Origin: Nectonema munidae
Lineage: Eukaryota > Nematomorpha > Nectonematoida > Nectonematidae
Direction of reading: 5' to 3'
Assembly (NCBI GenBank): GCA_030549495.1
Contig: JAUIRK010000461.1
Coordinates: 1 to 64,000, forward strand
DNA: 64,000 nucleotides
The first letter of the stretch is position 1. Every line of letters starts with the position of its first letter. Positions 62,680 to 64,000 of the stretch are shown in pieces. The notes under the pieces are model-generated. The model was not told where the DNA came from. It searched no databases and saw only the letters and a program-made list of their open reading frames with translations. The translations under genes were made by a program, and so were the position numbers.

Positions 62680-63435
62680 CGCAGCCATTAAATTTAAAGT
62701 ATTTGGAGTAGCTATGAACAGGAGCTTCTTTTTTAACTTCAAAATTTCACTCAAACGCACTAACGTAGACACCAAAATCATGAGTATTGTGTGATATAAT
62801 AAATGAAGCATGTAATGAGGTTATTTAAAATGGTGATTCAACGAAGAGATGAAGAACCAGTTGAGCTGTTGATTCATCATGATAATTGATAAGTACTGCA
62901 AATCTTCGAATCTTTGCGAACGCATCTCCCTAGCCTTATAACAATTTTTGGGATTTATTACTTACAAGAATAATTACATTTCTACTATATTTCATTTAGG
63001 TGTCTTGATAATCATTTTAAACCTAGGTTTAAGCATTGATATTCATAAAGATAAAAATAATGGGCCTAGAACTTTTTTTAGCTCACTTTAGTAACTTTTA
63101 AATTTTTCCAGAAGAAGGGAAGGGCTTTGCAAGATCTTTAAAAAACTGTGAAAATGAGTTAAGAATGTGATATGCCAAATTGTTTACGTCAGCATCTCGT
63201 GATGTTGAACTTTTAAGATTTTGGCACCCCAATATATTAATTCTGCATTATAATTGTAACTAAGGGTTAAGTGTCTATTTTATATTTAAAAATTTCAAAC
63301 TGTAAGCTTTGAAAAATACATGCAAAATCAGTGGGATTAATAATAATATACAAACAAATAAAGCGATATATTTGCCTATTCTTTATTGTTTATTTTTCCT
63401 TCTTTAAATTCTTCATAATAGATTAAGCTTCCAGG
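62680..63435. other. AT-rich stretch with no recognised gene
   Basis: Nothing recognisable on either strand up to the hAT MITE. Confidence 0.35.
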
Positions 63436-63788
63436 CAGTACCCGCGCTAAAAAAATTATTAGGGGGGGGGGGCTGTGAAGGGCCAATAAAAATTACATTA
63501 TGGAAAAAATTTATTATCTTATCAGAAGAGGGCGCTAAAAGTATTATATAAATTATAAAACAAATTGTTATAAAGGCATTTAATCATTTTCAAACAGTTT
63601 TGTTTCCAATATATGGCATAAATGTTCTCAAAGTTACTTGCACAGCTATATGTTTTTATAATTTTTTTTAAGTTAAGACACTTTGGGGAAAGATGAAAAT
63701 TTTCAGGGGGGCAAAAAATAAAACTGGGGAGAGGGGGGGGGGGGGGGTGGGCCCTTGCCCCAAAAATAAATAGGTAGCGCGGGCTCTG
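63436..63788. mobile_element. hAT MITE with G tracts, 353 bp, perfect 8-bp duplication
   Basis: The left end CAGTACCCGCGCTA and, reversed, the right end CAGAGCCCGCGCTA differ at only two positions. CTTCCAGG flanks both sides exactly (63,428-63,435 and 63,789-63,796). The interior has G runs near both ends (about 11 G at 63,461 and about 15 G near 63,735) and a CCCTTGCCCC string. It is a longer relative of the MITE at 26,727-27,018 and of the partial copy at 51,038. Confidence 0.92.
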
Positions 63789-63796
63789 CTTCCAGG

Positions 63797-64000
63797 TAAT
63801 AAATTTTAGATAGAATTTGGCGAAAGCTTATTCTATTCTTATTTAATTTGAAATATTTAATTTCAAGTTTACGTTGTCACAATTTTATCATCAGTAAGAA
63901 TGAACTCACACGATGTGCTAACTACATTTTTTTAATTTATAAGCGAAGCGCTTTGAACGAACGGAAGATGTTATTAAAAAAAGACAAAGCTAGACAGGGT
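63797..64000. other. AT-rich window edge
   Basis: No feature recognised in the last 200 bases. Confidence 0.4.

Overview
The window is AT-rich (roughly 70 % A+T by eye) metazoan nuclear DNA. It holds a few compact host genes in a dense field of decayed transposons. SPT4 has two introns of 54-57 bp. Elements include piggyBac, Mutator-like, Tigger/pogo, hAT and Merlin DNA transposons, RNase H-bearing and RTE-type LINEs, and several tRNA-derived SINEs. Together these suggest an invertebrate, most plausibly an arthropod such as a repeat-rich copepod. That is inference: no mitochondrial or rRNA marker is present.

Host genes. Four are well supported: METTL25B (RRNAD1-like methyltransferase, 15.25-16.64 kb, +), COX18 (mitochondrial Oxa1-family insertase, 16.68-17.56 kb, +), PPP6C (protein phosphatase 6 catalytic subunit, 20.65-21.57 kb, +) and SPT4 (transcription elongation factor, four exons spread over 23.66-26.39 kb, -). 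The first three are single-exon. METTL25B and COX18 lie head-to-tail with only 36 nt between stop and start, an operon-like spacing, and METTL25B and PPP6C have a 3' splice-site-like AG just upstream of their start codons. SPT4 shares a short divergent upstream region with an unidentified plus-strand gene (26.47-27.54 kb) that is split by a hAT MITE. Three small unidentified membrane-type or basic open frames lie at 61.1-62.7 kb.

Mobile-element layout. 0-9.35 kb: two near-identical piggyBac transposase copies in the same orientation, 7.7 kb apart, flanking a decayed Mutator-like element that encodes an OTU protease-like domain, a MULE transposase and an upstream PHD-like zinc finger. 9.4-15.2 kb: repeats, SINE and fold-back elements. 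17.9-19.9 kb: a Tigger/pogo copy carrying two TTAA-flanked MITEs. 22.9-28.5 kb: hAT pieces around SPT4. 28.7-34.1 kb: an RNase H LINE flanked by 165-bp direct repeats. 35.5-36.3 kb: a second OTU-MULE fragment. 37,290-44,873: an apparently complete 7.6-kb Mutator-like element with about 135-160 bp terminal inverted repeats and a perfect 9-bp target duplication. It contains a truncated LINE, an unidentified acidic-protein insert and PHD/Myb-like frames. 46.9-47.9 kb: a 297-bp tandem repeat. 49.7-50.5 kb: Merlin. 52.5-54.9 kb: hAT MITE, RTE tail and another terminal-inverted-repeat element. 56.9-58.3 kb: a third piggyBac of a different lineage. 63.4-63.8 kb: a hAT MITE with a perfect 8-bp duplication.

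The most interesting themes are the PHD/OTU-bearing Mutator-like family, including its 7.6-kb cargo-bearing member; TTAA MITEs whose subterminal motif matches the resident piggyBac; hAT MITEs with long G/C homopolymer tracts; and the METTL25B-COX18 tandem. All calls come from reading the sequence by eye, so element ends and divergence are approximate.
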